From the NCBI RefSeq assembly GCF_018138145.1, contig NZ_CP073104.1:1302001-1366000 (forward strand): a DNA stretch of 64,000 nucleotides, written 5' to 3'. This DNA is from Pseudomonas sp. SCA2728.1_7. GTDB lineage: Bacteria > Pseudomonadota > Gammaproteobacteria > Pseudomonadales > Pseudomonadaceae. The position numbers and the translations under genes were made by a program. The notes under the pieces were generated by a model, which saw only the letters and a list, made by a program, of their open reading frames with translations, had not been told where the DNA came from and searched no databases. Shown piece by piece: positions 43,815 through 52,750 of this stretch. Numbering within the stretch: the first letter of the stretch is position 1; every line of letters begins with the position of its first letter.

Positions 43815-44132
43815 GAACTCGAGTTTGTCTGTTCTTATCGTTGTATGAAGCCAAACCGGGGGGACTCTCTGGCCGCCCCTCAGATGCAGACCATATTATG
43901 GTATTCCAAACAATTCACAAGACTGATCCGTAGTTTGCGGCGCCAACTGATACGCCATCCTCGCTGAAACCGTGGCCTGCAGACCAGCCGAAAGCCCCGT
44001 AAATACTGAGTATCCGACGAACGCGGCACGTTTATCGGTTCAGCTTAAAAGGCCTTGCAAAGATCGAATACTGGTATACCATCAGACCAACAAACACATA
44101 AAAACAGCAACACATCACCCGAGGACCGACCA
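43815..44132. other. divergent promoter region with two GntR-like palindromes
   Basis: A 318-base gap between the permease and flavin reductase genes. TGGTATTCCA (43899-43908) lies about 85 bases from the permease start and TGGTATACCA (44072-44081) about 50 bases from the reductase start. Palindromes of this form are bound by FadR-subfamily GntR regulators. No GntR gene is in the window. Confidence 0.6.
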
Positions 44133-44618
44133 ATGATCGATGCCGCCATCTACAAACAAGTCATGGGCTCGTTCCCGTCCGGCGTAACCGTCATCACCAC
44201 TCTGGACGATGACGGTCAGATCGTCGGCCTGACCGCCAGCGCGTTCAGCTCGCTGTCGATGGACCCGGCGCTGGTGCTGTTCTGCCCCAACTACAGCTCC
44301 GATTCCTATCCGGTGTTGATCAAGAACAAACGCTTTGCCATCCACGTTCTGTCCGGCGGCCAGCAAAGCGAAGCCTACGCCTTCGCCCGCAAAGGCAAAG
44401 ACAAGGCCCAAGGCATCGAGTGGACCTTGAGCGAACTGGGTAACCCGATCCTCGCCAACGCGACGGCTATCATCGAATGTGAGCTGTGGCGCGAATACGA
44501 AGGCGGCGACCACGCCATCATGGTCGGCGCGGTGAAGAATCTGATCGTTCCCGAGCAAATCGCCGGGCCGCTGGTGTATTGCCACGGCAAGATGGGCGCC
44601 CTGCCCGTCCTGGCCTGA
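44133..44618 (+). CDS. flavin reductase-like FMN-binding protein
   Basis: A 161-residue protein of the HpaC/RutF flavin reductase family. It begins YKQVMGSFPSGVTVITT and contains GLTASAFSSLSMDPALVLFC (flavin-binding) and FAIHVLSGGQQ; the C-terminal VGAVKNL and LVYCHGKMG complete the fold. It should supply reduced FMN to the luciferase-like monooxygenase encoded 150 bases downstream. CCCGAGGACCGACCA precedes the ATG at 44133; the longer reading to 44055 crosses the palindromic operator. Confidence 0.88.
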   Translation: MIDAAIYKQVMGSFPSGVTVITTLDDDGQIVGLTASAFSSLSMDPALVLFCPNYSSDSYPVLIKNKRFAIHVLSGGQQSEAYAFARKGKDKAQGIEWTLSELGNPILANATAIIECELWREYEGGDHAIMVGAVKNLIVPEQIAGPLVYCHGKMGALPVLA

Positions 44619-44641
44619 TCGTCAGATCCGCACAAATCAAC

Positions 44642-44730
44642 TGTAGGAGTGAGCCTGCTCGCGATAGCGATTTATCCGATGTCGATGTTTTTTCTGACAC
44701 ACCGCCATCGCGAGCAGGCTCACTCCTACA
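44642..44730. repeat. REP-type hairpin, copy 3
   Basis: TGTAGGAGTGAGCCTGCTCG and CGAGCAGGCTCACTCCTACA enclose a loop rich in T. It lies inside the presumed operon, between the flavin reductase and monooxygenase genes, where it may set their relative expression through mRNA stability. Confidence 0.9.
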
Positions 44731-44770
44731 AGTTTTGTAGCCTCAACAACAAAAAATCCGAGGAAGCGTC

Positions 44771-45814
44771 ATGAAATTTTCCCTGTTCATCCACATGGAA
44801 CGCTGGGACGAAAGCGTCAGCCACCGCCAACTGTTCGAAGACCTCACCGAACTGACCCTGATGGCCGAGGCCGGCGGTTTCAGCACCGTGTGGATCGGCG
44901 AACACCACGCGATGGAATACACCATCTCGCCGAGCCCGATGCCATTGCTCGCCTACCTCGCCGCGAAAACCACCACCATCCACCTCGGCGCCGGCACCAT
45001 CATCGCGCCGTTCTGGCATCCGCTGCGGGTCGCCGGTGAATGTGCGCTGCTCGACGTGATCAGCAACGGTCGCATGGAAGTCGGCCTGGCCCGTGGCGCC
45101 TATCAGGTTGAATTCGATCGTATGGCCGGCGGCATGCCTGCCTCCAGCGGCGGCCAGGCATTGCGCGAAATGGTCCCGGTGGTCCGCGCCCTGTGGCAAG
45201 GCGACTACGCCCACGACGGCGACATCTGGAAATTCCCCACGTCCACCAGCGTGCCAAAACCAATTCAAAAGCCCAACCCGCCAATGTGGATCGCCGCCCG
45301 CGACCCGGATTCGCACAATTTCGCCGTGGCCAACGGCTGCAACGTGATGGTCACACCGCTGATGAAGGGCGACGAAGAAGTCCTCGACCTGAAGAACAAA
45401 TTCCAGGCTGCGCGGGACAACAACCCAGACGTGCCGCGTCCGCAATTGATGGTGCTGCGCCATACCCACGTGCACACCGCTGACAATCCGGATGGCTGGA
45501 AAGTCGGCGCAAAAGCCATCTCACGTTTCTATCGCACCTTCGATGCGTGGTTCGGCAACAAGCAAACCCCGGTCAACGGCTTCCTCGCGCCAAGCCCGGA
45601 AGAGAAGTTCGCCGGCCGTCCGGAGTTTGAACTGGAGAGTCTGCACAAGACGGCGATGATCGGAACGCCGGAAGAGATCATTCCGCGGATCAAGTACTAC
45701 CAGGAACTGGGCGTGGATGAGTTCAGTTTCTGGTGTGACAACAGCTTGCCGCATGAAGAGAAGAAGAAATCGCTGGAGCTGTTTATCAAGCATGTGGTGC
45801 CAGCGTTTCGCTGA
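44771..45814 (+). CDS. luciferase-like (LLM-class) flavin monooxygenase
   Basis: A 347-residue TIM-barrel flavin monooxygenase related to bacterial luciferase alpha subunit. MKFSLFIHMERW starts the barrel, WIGEHHAMEY (near residues 42-51) carries the active-site histidine pair, and LGAGTIIAPFWHPLRVA and GRMEVGLARGAY bind flavin. It uses reduced FMN from the adjacent reductase and oxygen to hydroxylate or cleave a small substrate. With a nucleobase-type permease on the other side of the promoter region, a nitrogen heterocycle is a reasonable guess. A strong bidirectional terminator follows. Confidence 0.87.
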   Translation: MKFSLFIHMERWDESVSHRQLFEDLTELTLMAEAGGFSTVWIGEHHAMEYTISPSPMPLLAYLAAKTTTIHLGAGTIIAPFWHPLRVAGECALLDVISNGRMEVGLARGAYQVEFDRMAGGMPASSGGQALREMVPVVRALWQGDYAHDGDIWKFPTSTSVPKPIQKPNPPMWIAARDPDSHNFAVANGCNVMVTPLMKGDEEVLDLKNKFQAARDNNPDVPRPQLMVLRHTHVHTADNPDGWKVGAKAISRFYRTFDAWFGNKQTPVNGFLAPSPEEKFAGRPEFELESLHKTAMIGTPEEIIPRIKYYQELGVDEFSFWCDNSLPHEEKKKSLELFIKHVVPAFR

Positions 45815-45837
45815 GAACCGCGTAATTGAACAGCAAT

Positions 45838-45878
45838 AAAAAGGGGCGAATTCATCGATATGAATTCGCCCCTTTTTT
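45838..45878. terminator. strong bidirectional terminator
   Basis: AAAAAGGGGCGAATTCAT and ATGAATTCGCCCCTTTTT form a perfect stem of 18 bp with a CGAT loop between the convergent monooxygenase and glycosyltransferase genes. A or T tracts at both ends suit termination in either direction. Confidence 0.95.
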
Positions 45879-45898
45879 CGCTTGTCGGCAGGTGAACG

Positions 45899-47005
45899 CT
45901 ACCCCTGAGCGGCGGTCTTTCGACTCCGGCGCGACTGCTTGAGATTGAAACGCAGCTTGCGCACCCCATGAACGATGCGCGGAAACCACAGCGTCCAGCG
46001 AGTGTGCAACATCACCCCGCAATCACGGCTGTCTTGCCGCGTCATCGAGGTGATCTGCTGTGGCAAGGGCACACCATACTTGATGCACTTGGTGATCAGT
46101 GCGTCGACATTGCGCTCCATGAAATTCAGCGCAACTTCGCGCCCGGCACTGAACGCAGCAATGTGCTTTTTCAACGCTGCCAGCGTGTCGCGATACGCGG
46201 CATAACTGCCCATCACGTACTCAACGTCCTTGTGGCTCTGCGTCAGCGAACCGCTCCTGACCCGTTGAAAGTAATAGTCCGCTGCCGTGGCAAAAGTGGC
46301 CTGGCTGTGCAGGTAAATATTCATGCTGAACACATGATCTTCATGCGCCCGCCCTTCCAGCCGGACCACAAAACGCTCGCACACCGAACGCTTGAAAATG
46401 TATTGCCACGTCGCCGCGTGGTACTTGCCGGACAAAATCAGATCCTGCAGCAAGTCGCGCCCCGCCTCGAACCAGCCATTGCGACTGGCAGCGGTGTTAC
46501 GTCGCAACAGTTGCTTCTCGCCGTCCACTTCGGTGTAGGAACGCTTGGAAAAATAAAACAACTCAAGCGCGGCGTTGGCCTGCACCTGCTCCACCAGCGT
46601 CGAAAACAACTCCGGGCTGACCACATCGTCCGGGTCGCAAAAGAACACATACTCGCCGCTCGCCAACGCCAGACCATTGCGCCGGGCAGCGCCAACGCCC
46701 TGATTGACCTGGGTGACCACTTTGACTTCCGGGCGATGGCCAAAACCGGCTTCAATCACCGCGAGCGTGCCATCGGTCGAGCCGTCGTTGATCAAGATGA
46801 TTTCATGCAACGGCACGGCTTGATTGATCAGCGAATCGAGGGTTTCAGCGATGTAGGACTCAACGTTGTACGTGGGGATGACGACGGAAATTTTCGGGAC
46901 AGACACGTTGTTGAGCACCTGAAATGACGGCCTGGGCCGATACGGGATTGGTGAGGCAGGGTTGACGTGCGCGGCCGAAGGAAGGCACGTACTCGAATGA
47001 TTCAC
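45899..47005 (-). CDS. family 2 glycosyltransferase
   Basis: A 368-residue GT-A fold transferase. The sequence ISVVIPTYNVESYI (near residues 39-52), ILINDGSTDGTL (near 75-86) and the metal-binding DxD-like YVFFCDPDDVVSPE (near 123-136) are diagnostic; RAHEDHVFSMNIY is the acceptor-side motif with the catalytic-region ED. The C-terminus is basic and has no membrane helix. It probably decorates a surface polysaccharide or lipid. No other glycan genes are near, so it may have been acquired alone. The first 38 residues are non-conserved and the true start may lie downstream, closer to the ISVVIPTY strand. Confidence 0.85.
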   Translation of the reverse strand: MNHSSTCLPSAAHVNPASPIPYRPRPSFQVLNNVSVPKISVVIPTYNVESYIAETLDSLINQAVPLHEIILINDGSTDGTLAVIEAGFGHRPEVKVVTQVNQGVGAARRNGLALASGEYVFFCDPDDVVSPELFSTLVEQVQANAALELFYFSKRSYTEVDGEKQLLRRNTAASRNGWFEAGRDLLQDLILSGKYHAATWQYIFKRSVCERFVVRLEGRAHEDHVFSMNIYLHSQATFATAADYYFQRVRSGSLTQSHKDVEYVMGSYAAYRDTLAALKKHIAAFSAGREVALNFMERNVDALITKCIKYGVPLPQQITSMTRQDSRDCGVMLHTRWTLWFPRIVHGVRKLRFNLKQSRRSRKTAAQG

Positions 47006-47282
47006 GACACAGTGATGCCGTTATGCTTTCGCATGATAAATGGCCAACGGTTGGGGCGTCAAAGAACGAGGCCGGCTGTATTGCAGCCATGACTTAATCG
47101 TCATCTACGGGGAACAGCATTACCGGGAAAGTCTGGCGAAAGCTCTGCGTGATGAGGTGAATCATCAGGCGCAGAGCCTGTAACGGTCCTCCCGGATCGG
47201 CTTCGCATTACAACGACCCCCGAACCACAGAGAGAAGAAAGCCGGTTAACCACCATGACTCATGTTGAAACAGCATTGCCCT

Positions 47283-47732
47283 TCAGTGTTCAACACCCAG
47301 TCGCGTCGCAACGTCCTCCGGAGCCAGCGACCGACCATCGGCCGCCGTCAATTGCAGCTTGCGAATTGGCTGACGATCCTTTGCATCAACCATCACCGAC
47401 CCTGGCTCACCCGGCGCATACATGAATTCACCGCCCCACTGCGACAGCGCGACGATCACGGTCTGCAAGGCTTTGCCACGCTCTGTCAGCACGTATTCCT
47501 TATAAGCCCCGCCGTCGGCGGCTGGCATCGCCTGCAGAATCCCCTGCTCCACCAGCCCCTTGAGGCGCGCGCTGAGCATGTTCTTGGCGATATCCAGACT
47601 CTTCTGGAAATCATTGAAACGCCGGATGCCATCCAGCGCATCACGAATGATCAGCAGCGACCACCAGTCGCCAATCAGGTCCAGCGTGCGGGCGACCGGG
47701 CAGGCATTGCCCTGCAGGCTTTTGCGTTTCAC
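47283..47732 (-). CDS. HxlR-family regulator, GTG start
   Basis: A 149-residue winged-helix regulator. KRKSLQGNACPVARTLDLIG at the N-terminus includes the conserved cysteine of HxlR proteins; DWWSLLIIRDALDGIRRF and LSARLKGLVEQGIL form the DNA-binding helices. A GTG at 47732 with GAGGGAG about 10 bases upstream matches the usual family start; longer ATG readings add an unrelated N-terminus. It is divergent from the esterase gene and is its likely repressor. Confidence 0.85.
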   Translation of the reverse strand: MKRKSLQGNACPVARTLDLIGDWWSLLIIRDALDGIRRFNDFQKSLDIAKNMLSARLKGLVEQGILQAMPAADGGAYKEYVLTERGKALQTVIVALSQWGGEFMYAPGEPGSVMVDAKDRQPIRKLQLTAADGRSLAPEDVATRLGVEH

Positions 47733-47916
47733 TTGAACGTACTCCCTCGATTCATCAGTCGGCGATGCTGCTTTGGGTTGCATCATACAACTCTGGAGCG
47801 GATCCACGACTGAACTGCGCAAAACCAGCACCTGCATACAAGTAGCCGGATCGCTTTGCGCTGATAGTGAATGCCGCCATTCCGGCACTACCGCGAACCC
47901 TGAAGCAGGAGTTTCC

Positions 47917-48735
47917 ATGAGCACCTTCACTACGCAAGACGGTACCGAGATTTACTACAAGGACTGGGGCAGCGGTAAACCCGTGCTGTTCAGCCATGGC
48001 TGGCCATTGGATGCCGACATGTGGGAATACCAGATGGAATACCTGAGCAGCCGAGGCTATCGCACCATTGCGTTTGATCGTCGCGGTTTCGGCCGCTCAG
48101 ATCAGCCGTGGACCGGTTATGACTACGACACTTTTGCCGATGACATCGCGCAACTGATCAACCATCTCGACCTGCGCGATGTGACGCTGGTGGGCTTTTC
48201 CATGGGTGGTGGCGACGTCAGCCGCTACATCGCCCGCCATGGCAGCGAGCGGGTTGCCGGTCTGGTGCTGTTGGGCGCCGTGACGCCACTGTTCGGTAAA
48301 AAAGCCGATTTCCCGCAGGGCGTCGACAGCTCGGTATTCGACGGGATCAAGTCCGGCCTGCTGAAGGATCGCGCGCAGTTCATCGCCGATTTCGCCGCGC
48401 CGTTCTATGGCACCAATCAGGGCCAGAAAGTCTCCGACGGCGTGCTCACGCAAACGTTGAATATCGCTCTGATGGCCTCGCTCAAAGGCACGGTGGATTG
48501 CGTCACGGCGTTCTCGGAAACCGACTTCCGCCCGGACATGGCCAAAATCGACGTGCCGACGCTGGTGATCCATGGCGACGACGACCAGATCGTGCCATTC
48601 GAAACCACCGGCAAACAGGCGGCAGCGCAGATCAAGGGCGCTGAACTGAAGGTTTACGCCGGGGCGCCGCACGGTTTTGCGGTGACGCATGCGCAGGCCT
48701 TGAATGAGGATCTGCTGGCATTTCTCAATCGCTGA
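47917..48735 (+). CDS. alpha/beta hydrolase, arylesterase / non-heme haloperoxidase type
   Basis: A 272-residue serine hydrolase with nucleophile Ser95 in GFSMGG, the acid Asp in IHGDDDQIVPF (near residue 222) and the His in APHGFAVTH (near 251). FSHGWPLDADMWEYQ forms the oxyanion region. The protein strongly resembles the cofactor-free haloperoxidase/arylesterase group, including the esterase of P. fluorescens. No signal peptide. It is divergent from an HxlR regulator that probably represses it. Confidence 0.9.
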   Translation: MSTFTTQDGTEIYYKDWGSGKPVLFSHGWPLDADMWEYQMEYLSSRGYRTIAFDRRGFGRSDQPWTGYDYDTFADDIAQLINHLDLRDVTLVGFSMGGGDVSRYIARHGSERVAGLVLLGAVTPLFGKKADFPQGVDSSVFDGIKSGLLKDRAQFIADFAAPFYGTNQGQKVSDGVLTQTLNIALMASLKGTVDCVTAFSETDFRPDMAKIDVPTLVIHGDDDQIVPFETTGKQAAAQIKGAELKVYAGAPHGFAVTHAQALNEDLLAFLNR

Positions 48736-48742
48736 AACCGGC

Positions 48743-48777
48743 GCAGTGGTGAGCGCGGAGATTCTGCTCACCACTGC
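48743..48777 (+). terminator. hairpin after the esterase gene
   Basis: GCAGTGGTGAGC and GCTCACCACTGC form a perfect 12-bp stem with an 11-base loop, 8 bases after the stop codon. No T-run follows, so it may be a transcript-stabilising hairpin or a Rho-assisted terminator. Confidence 0.5.
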
Positions 48778-48994
48778 ACGTCAGGCCAACCGGTTTTTTA
48801 CCTCCCAACCCCGCAGCGACTATCTGAAAACCCCGTGTTTCAAGGGTTTCCCGGCGCTGCATCAGAATTTTATCTTCACATCCCAGCTTAATAATATTTT
48901 ACCGATACCCCCCTCCTCCCTAGTCTGACCTCAAGCCAAACGGACAAGCCAACAGCGGCCCGAATCCCACTGCCTTGCTAGGAAGGATGTAGAG

Positions 48995-50314
48995 ATGACC
49001 CCTGAAATAATAAAAACAGACACGCTGATCGTGGGTGCCGGCCAAGCGGGCGTGGCCATGAGCGAGCACCTGAGCAAACTCGGTGTGCCGCACCTCGTAC
49101 TGGAGCGTAATCGCATTGCCGAACGCTGGCGCACCGGACGCTGGGACTCGCTGGTGGCCAACGGCCCGGCGTGGCACGACCGCTTCCCCGGCCTGGAATT
49201 CGATGACGTCGATCCCGACGGTTTCGCCCCGAAAGAGCGCGTAGCCGATTACTTCGAAGCCTATGCGAAGAAATTCAATGCGCCGATCCGCACCGGCGTT
49301 GAGGTGAAAAGCGTGGTGCGCAATGTCGGTCGCCCGGGTTTCACCGTCGAGACCTCCGAAGGCGTGATCGAAGCCAACCGCGTGGTCGCCGCCACCGGGC
49401 CGTTTCAAAAACCGGTGATCCCGGCGATTGCCCCGCAAGACGAACGCCTGCTGCAGATCCACTCCGCCGACTATCGCAATCCGCAGCAACTGCCGGCAGG
49501 CGCGGTGCTGGTGGTCGGTGCCGGTTCTTCCGGCGTGCAGATCGCCGATGAACTGCAACGCTCCGGCAAGCAGGTTTACCTGTCGGTCGGCGCTCACGAC
49601 CGCCCGCCTCGCGCTTATCGCAACCGCGATTTCTGCTGGTGGCTGGGCGTGCTCGGCGAGTGGGATCAAGCGGCGATGAAACCGGGACGCGAGCACGTGA
49701 CCATTGCGGTCAGCGGCGCCCATGGCGGTCGCACCATTGATTTTCGTGGTCTGGCCCATCGCGGCATGACCCTGGTCGGCGTTACCGAGTCGTTCAATAA
49801 CGGCGTGGTGACCTTCAAGCAAGACCTGGTCGGCAACCTCAATCGCGGCGACGAAAACTATCTGGCGCTGCTGGATGCCGCCGATGCCTACATCGAGCGC
49901 AACGGCCTCGATCTGCCGGAGGAACCGGAAGCGCGCGAAACCTACCCTGAGCCTGAATGCGTGAAAAACCCACTGGCCGATCTCGACCTTACCAAGGCTG
50001 GCATCACCTCGATCATCTGGGCCACCGGGTTTGCCGTGGATTACTCGTGGCTGCAAGTCGCGGCGTTCGATGACAAGGGCAAGCCTGTGCATCAGCGCGG
50101 TGTGTCGAGTGAGCCGGGGGTGTATTTCCTTGGTTTGCCGTGGCAGTCGCGTCGCGGTTCGTCGTTCATCTGGGGCGTGTGGCACGACGCCAAGCACGTC
50201 GCCGATCACATCGCCACCCAGCGCAAGTATCTGGACTACCGCGATGCCGAGCAGCGTGAAGCCGCACTGCATTCGAACGCCCACAACAAGGCCGCTGACA
50301 CCGTCGACGCTTGA
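48995..50314 (+). CDS. FAD-dependent monooxygenase (CzcO-like)
   Basis: A 439-residue flavoprotein with two dinucleotide-binding motifs: TLIVGAGQAGVAMSEHL (residues 10-26) for FAD and VLVVGAGSSGVQIADEL (near 169-185) for NADPH; IIWATGFAVDYSWL (near 340-353) is the conserved ATG motif. It resembles flavin-containing and Baeyer-Villiger monooxygenases, although the FxGxxxHxxx fingerprint is replaced by LLQIHSADYRNP. ACGAAGGATGTAGAG precedes the start. It heads a run of RidA, DUF1028, M20 and NCS1 genes and is inferred to oxygenate the imported compound. Confidence 0.87.
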   Translation: MTPEIIKTDTLIVGAGQAGVAMSEHLSKLGVPHLVLERNRIAERWRTGRWDSLVANGPAWHDRFPGLEFDDVDPDGFAPKERVADYFEAYAKKFNAPIRTGVEVKSVVRNVGRPGFTVETSEGVIEANRVVAATGPFQKPVIPAIAPQDERLLQIHSADYRNPQQLPAGAVLVVGAGSSGVQIADELQRSGKQVYLSVGAHDRPPRAYRNRDFCWWLGVLGEWDQAAMKPGREHVTIAVSGAHGGRTIDFRGLAHRGMTLVGVTESFNNGVVTFKQDLVGNLNRGDENYLALLDAADAYIERNGLDLPEEPEARETYPEPECVKNPLADLDLTKAGITSIIWATGFAVDYSWLQVAAFDDKGKPVHQRGVSSEPGVYFLGLPWQSRRGSSFIWGVWHDAKHVADHIATQRKYLDYRDAEQREAALHSNAHNKAADTVDA

Positions 50315-50372
50315 TGTCCTTTTTCGCTCCGGCGCCGATTGCGCCGGGCAACCCCTCTTTCAGGAGCTGCAC

Positions 50373-50789
50373 ATGAGCCAGCCAACCCACACTCGCATCC
50401 GCATGTTCAACACCAAAGACACTTACCCGAACCAGACGCTGGACAACGACCTGTGCCAGGCCGTGCGTGCAGGCAACACCGTGTATGTCCGTGGGCAGGT
50501 CGGCACGGATTTCGACGGCAATCTGATCGGTCTGGGTGATCCGCGTGCGCAGGCTGAACAAGCGATGCGCAACGTCAAGCAACTGCTCGAAGAAGCCGGC
50601 AGCGACATGAGCCACATCGTCAAGACCACCACGTACCTGATCGACCCGCGTTATCGCGAGGCGGTGTATGGCGAAGTCGGCAAGTGGCTTAAAGGCGTAT
50701 TCCCGATTTCCACCGGGTTGGTGGTGTCGGCACTGGGGCAGCCGCAGTGGTTAATGGAGATTGATGTGATTGCGGTGATTCCTGAGTAA
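50373..50789 (+). CDS. RidA-family enamine/imine deaminase
   Basis: A 138-residue YjgF/YER057c/UK114-fold protein. Family elements include VYVRGQVGTDFDGN, AEQAMRNVKQLLEEAGSD and the C-terminal WLMEIDVIAVIP. The arginine usually at the active site (R105 of RidA, in the RVAVE motif region) falls where this protein has KGVFPISTG, so it belongs to a side subfamily and may bind a different ligand. AGGAGCTGCAC precedes the ATG. It lies 58 bases after the monooxygenase gene. RutC, a relative, acts in pyrimidine breakdown. Confidence 0.85.
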   Translation: MSQPTHTRIRMFNTKDTYPNQTLDNDLCQAVRAGNTVYVRGQVGTDFDGNLIGLGDPRAQAEQAMRNVKQLLEEAGSDMSHIVKTTTYLIDPRYREAVYGEVGKWLKGVFPISTGLVVSALGQPQWLMEIDVIAVIPE

Positions 50790-50810
50790 GTCAGGAAACC
50801 GAGTTGTGGC

Positions 50811-50875
50811 AATCGCGAGCAGGCTCACTCCTACATTTGAAATGCATTCCCCTGTAGGAGTGAGCTTGCTCGCGA
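50811..50875. repeat. REP-type element, arms in opposite order, copy 4
   Basis: Here CGCGAGCAGGCTCACTCCTACA comes first and TGTAGGAGTGAGCTTGCTCGCG second, with 17 bases between: the reverse of the arm order at 8418, 40951 and 44642. It separates the RidA and DUF1028 genes. Confidence 0.85.
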
Positions 50876-50909
50876 AGAGGCCAGTCCAGACACACAAGGA
50901 GTTCATGAG

Positions 50910-51587
50910 ATGACCTTTTCAATCACAGCCCGTTGCGCCGAAACCGGCCAGTTCGGTGTCGCTATCAGTTCCTCCAGCATCGCCGTCGGCGCCCGTTGCC
51001 CGTGGCTGCTGCCGGGCGTTGGCGCGGTGTCGAGCCAGAACATCACCCTGCCGTCCCTCGGCCCGGAAGTCCTCGCGCTGATGGAACAAGGTTTGGCGCC
51101 GGACGATGCGCTGGACAAAGTCCTCACGCGCAACGGCTACAGCCAGTACCGGCAGATCACGGCGATCAACCACCTCGGCCAGACCGCGCATTTCAGCGGT
51201 GCGCAAACCCTTGGCGTGCACAACGCCGTGAGCGGCGAACAATGCGTCGCCGCCGGCAACATGCTCGCCGGGCGTTCGGTGATCGAAGCCATGGTCAGCG
51301 CCTTTGAGGATGGTGAAGGTCAACTCGCTGATCGTCTGCTCAAAGCGCTGCACGCCGCACAAGCTCTCGGTGGCGAAGCCGGGCCGGTGCATTCGGCCGC
51401 TGTCGTGGTGGTCGGCGAGCAGACTTGGCCGATCGTCAACCTGCGCGTGGATTGGGCCGATGAAGACCCGATCGGTCAGTTGCAAAAGCTCTGGAACGCT
51501 TACGAGCCGCAGCTTCAGGACTACATCGACCGCGCCCTCGATCCGGCCAAGGCGCCGGGTTATGGCGTGGCCGGGGATGATCGATGA
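50910..51587 (+). CDS. DUF1028 protein, Ntn-hydrolase-like
   Basis: A 225-residue member of the DUF1028 family, whose fold is related to N-terminal-nucleophile hydrolases. It starts MTFSITARCAETGQFGVAIS and contains AVSSQNITLPSLGP and GNMLAGRSVIEAMVSAF. DUF1028 genes are often found with RidA and peptidase or amidase genes in catabolic clusters, as here. The ATG is preceded by AAGGAGTTCATGAG, a strong site. It overlaps the M20 gene by four bases (ATGA). The reaction is unknown; hydrolysis of an amide in the degradation of a nitrogenous compound is inferred. Confidence 0.85.
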   Translation: MTFSITARCAETGQFGVAISSSSIAVGARCPWLLPGVGAVSSQNITLPSLGPEVLALMEQGLAPDDALDKVLTRNGYSQYRQITAINHLGQTAHFSGAQTLGVHNAVSGEQCVAAGNMLAGRSVIEAMVSAFEDGEGQLADRLLKALHAAQALGGEAGPVHSAAVVVVGEQTWPIVNLRVDWADEDPIGQLQKLWNAYEPQLQDYIDRALDPAKAPGYGVAGDDR

Positions 51588-52732
51588 ACAGCGTCGAGTT
51601 GCTCAGGGCGCTGGTGGGGTTCGATACCACCAGCCGTGAATCCAACCTGCAACTGATCGAATTCGTCCGCGACTACCTCGCGGGTTTCGACGTGCCGTGT
51701 GCGCTGATCTATAACGATGAGCGCAGCAAAGCCAACCTGTTCGCCACGATCGGCCCGGTGGATCAACCGGGCATTGTGCTGTCCGGGCATACCGATGTGG
51801 TGCCGGTCGATGGCCAGCCGTGGACGCTGCCGCCGTTCGAACTGAGCGAACGCGACGGCAAACTGTTCGGCCGTGGCACGGCGGACATGAAGGGCTACAT
51901 CGCCTGCGTGCTGGCCTTGGTGCCGTCACTGGTTGAAACGCCGCTACGCATGCCGGTGCACATTGCCTTGTCCTATGACGAAGAAGTCGGCTGCCTCGGC
52001 GTGCGCTCGCTGCTCAAGGTCTTGCAGCAACGTCCGATCAAACCGCTGCTGTGCATCATCGGCGAACCGACCGAACTGAAACCGGTGCTCGGCCATAAGG
52101 GCAAACTGGCGATGCGCTGCGATGTGCAGGGCCATCCGTGCCATTCTGCCTATGCGCCGCTCGGCGTCAACGCGATTGAATACGCCGCCGAACTGATCGC
52201 TGAACTGGGTCGTCTCGGCCAGCAACTGAAAGCGCCGGAGCATCACGATGCGCGCTTCGATCCGCCCTACAGCACGGTGCAGACCGGCGTGATCAGCGGC
52301 GGCAAAGCCTTGAATATCGTCCCGGCCGATTGCCGATTCGACTTCGAAATCCGCGCCCTGCCCTCACAGGATCCGGCGCTGGTTGCCGAGGCGCTGAAAG
52401 CCTATGCCGAACGCGAAGTGCTGCCACGCATGCGCGCGGTCAGTGCGCAGAGTGATATTCGCTTCAGCGCCTTGTCGGCGTATCCGGGGCTGGCCACCGA
52501 TGCGCAAAGCCAGGCGGCGGAATTGATTTCCGCCTTCTGCGGCTCAAAGGATTTCGGCACTGTAGCGTTTGGTACAGAAGGTGGACTGTTTGACGCGGTG
52601 GGCATTCCCACGGTGGTTTGCGGTCCCGGCAGTATGGACCAGGGCCATAAACCCGATGAGTTTGTCAGCCTCGAACAGTTGCAGGCGTGCGATGCCATGC
52701 TGCAGCGAATGCTGGCGTTTATCAGCCTCTGA
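51584..52732 (+). CDS. M20-family acetylornithine deacetylase-like hydrolase
   Basis: A 382-residue zinc aminoacylase of the ArgE type. Metal ligands and catalytic residues are evident: SGHTDVVPVD (His and the Asp two residues on, near 66-75), GRGTADMKG (bridging Asp, near 98), YDEEVGCLG (catalytic Glu and ligand Glu, near 128-136), GEPTELKPV (near 158) and the C-terminal GPGSMDQGHKPDEF (His). It is translationally coupled to the DUF1028 gene, so a catabolic N-acyl hydrolysis is more likely than arginine synthesis, although ArgE activity cannot be excluded. Confidence 0.87.
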   Translation: MNSVELLRALVGFDTTSRESNLQLIEFVRDYLAGFDVPCALIYNDERSKANLFATIGPVDQPGIVLSGHTDVVPVDGQPWTLPPFELSERDGKLFGRGTADMKGYIACVLALVPSLVETPLRMPVHIALSYDEEVGCLGVRSLLKVLQQRPIKPLLCIIGEPTELKPVLGHKGKLAMRCDVQGHPCHSAYAPLGVNAIEYAAELIAELGRLGQQLKAPEHHDARFDPPYSTVQTGVISGGKALNIVPADCRFDFEIRALPSQDPALVAEALKAYAEREVLPRMRAVSAQSDIRFSALSAYPGLATDAQSQAAELISAFCGSKDFGTVAFGTEGGLFDAVGIPTVVCGPGSMDQGHKPDEFVSLEQLQACDAMLQRMLAFISL

Positions 52733-52750
52733 CTATCGGCCCGACGGCAC

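Noticed and set aside
47234..47290. Possible 5' end of a lost gene: purine-rich stretch, then ATGACTCATGTTGAAACAGC
   Set aside because: It looks like a start region, but the frame soon runs antisense to the HxlR gene without recognisable protein; too little to call a remnant.
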